Source: Calditrichota bacterium
GTDB taxonomy: Bacteria > Calditrichota > Calditrichia > RBG-13-44-9 > J075
Direction of reading: 5' to 3'
Length of the DNA stretch: 5,650 nt
Assembly: GCA_024275555.1 (NCBI GenBank)
Contig: JAJRYW010000638.1
Location: 1 to 5,650 of the forward strand
The position numbers were made by a program, and so were the translations under genes. The notes below the pieces were generated by a model. It searched no databases. It was not told the origin of the DNA and was given only the letters and a program-made list of their open reading frames with translations. Shown here one piece after another: positions 5,233 through 5,650 of this stretch. Within the stretch, counting starts at the first letter, position 1; each line of letters begins with the position of its first letter.

Positions 5233-5535
5233 ATGAAAGTTATTCTCAGCTTTACCCTGGTTCCTATCGGCGTGGGGGTGTCGCTATCCAGGTACGTGGC
5301 CGCTTGCGAAAAAATTCTGGATGAATCCGGGTTGAAACACACCTTGCACGCCAACGGCAGCAATGTAGAAGGCGAATGGGACGAGGTCTTTGCCGCGATC
5401 AAACGCTGCCAGGAGGAAGTGCACCGGATGGGGGCGCCGCGAATTTTCACCACCATCCAACTGGGAACCCGCACCGACCGGGATCAAACCATGCAGGAGA
5501 AAATCCACAGTGTGGAACAGAAACTGCGGAGTTGA
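5233..5535 (+). CDS. MTH1187/YkoF-type thiamine-binding protein (Thiamine_BP, DUF77)
   Basis: This 100-residue protein matches the MTH1187 family closely over its full length. The N-terminal strand and loop are MKVILSFTLVPIGVGVSLS (1-19). The helix and strand after it lead to a HANGSNVEGEWDEVF block (39-53), then a helix with KRCQEEVHRMG, then GAPRIFTTIQ (67-76), RTDRD (80-84) and a C-terminal helix. About 100 residues is the usual family length. Members adopt a ferredoxin-like fold, form oligomers and, in YkoF and related proteins, bind thiamine or a related pyrimidine; they are cytoplasmic and non-enzymatic as far as known. The ATG at 5233 follows AGGAGGG (5221-5227) by 5 nt, which rules out the longer open frame from 5194. 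There is no signal peptide. No thiamine biosynthesis or transport gene is visible nearby, so the pathway link rests on family knowledge only. Confidence 0.93.
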   Translation: MKVILSFTLVPIGVGVSLSRYVAACEKILDESGLKHTLHANGSNVEGEWDEVFAAIKRCQEEVHRMGAPRIFTTIQLGTRTDRDQTMQEKIHSVEQKLRS

Positions 5536-5650
5536 ATTTGCAGGCAGGCCGTATTTTGAATTCAATCAATCACAATACAGCGCCGGCGGCGAAAGATCAT
5601 CCGCCCGGCAACCCCCAACCGAACAGGCCGGATTGAATTAATAGAGTCCA
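5536..5650. other. Non-coding tail of the window
   Basis: I see no supported gene. It holds a perfect 10-bp palindrome TTGAATTCAA (5556-5565), enclosed in a short GTATT/AATAC pair, and the GC-rich CGCCGGCG. There is no clear hairpin plus T-tract terminator for the thiamine-binding gene. On the minus strand, one frame is open from the right edge to a stop near 5597 and another to a stop further left, so the end of an incoming minus-strand gene cannot be excluded. Confidence 0.4.

Noticed and set aside
5590..5625. CGCCCGGCAACC, resembling the GCCCGGCAACC stretch of SAM-I riboswitches
   Set aside because: The rest of the SAM-I core (AGAGG...GGGA...GGCCC before it and GGTGC...CC after it) is missing, so the match is probably chance.

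Overview
The window looks like a core-type chromosomal segment from a Gram-negative (diderm) bacterium of moderate GC content. The grounds are two predicted lipoproteins, a fragment resembling an envelope glycosyltransferase, and clear Shine-Dalgarno sites before most genes. The strong SD sites argue against typical Bacteroidetes. I cannot place the phylum from the sequence alone. No transposase, integrase, CRISPR array or phage gene is visible.

Layout, left to right. Bases 1-179 hold the 3' end of a plus-strand gene, probably a family 9 glycosyltransferase. It converges with a minus-strand gene (187-1599) for a polytopic protein built from three VanZ-like units. A 324-bp divergent intergenic region with imperfect repeats and a GC palindrome (1600-1923) leads to a SpoIIM/DUF95-like membrane protein (1924-2529) and an 82-residue hydrophobic membrane protein (2613-2861), both on plus and possibly cotranscribed. 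A self-contained tRNA-Arg(CCG) unit follows, with promoter, tRNA and intrinsic terminator within 2868-3017. Next is a lipoprotein of the endonuclease/exonuclease/phosphatase (EEP) superfamily (3123-4361). It converges, with a 10-bp gap, on a minus-strand tetratricopeptide-repeat lipoprotein (4372-5028). A 204-bp divergent region with a hairpin precedes a small MTH1187/YkoF-type thiamine-binding protein (5233-5535). The last 115 bases hold no gene I can support.

The genes do not form an obvious single pathway. The common thread is the cell envelope: glycosyltransferase, VanZ-like protein, SpoIIM-like protein, small membrane protein and two lipoproteins. I do not see a convincing new defence, mobile or biosynthetic system. 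The most unusual items are the in-register triple VanZ architecture, the structured divergent intergenic regions, and the EEP lipoprotein with an inserted segment carrying a calcium-loop-like motif and a penta-proline run.
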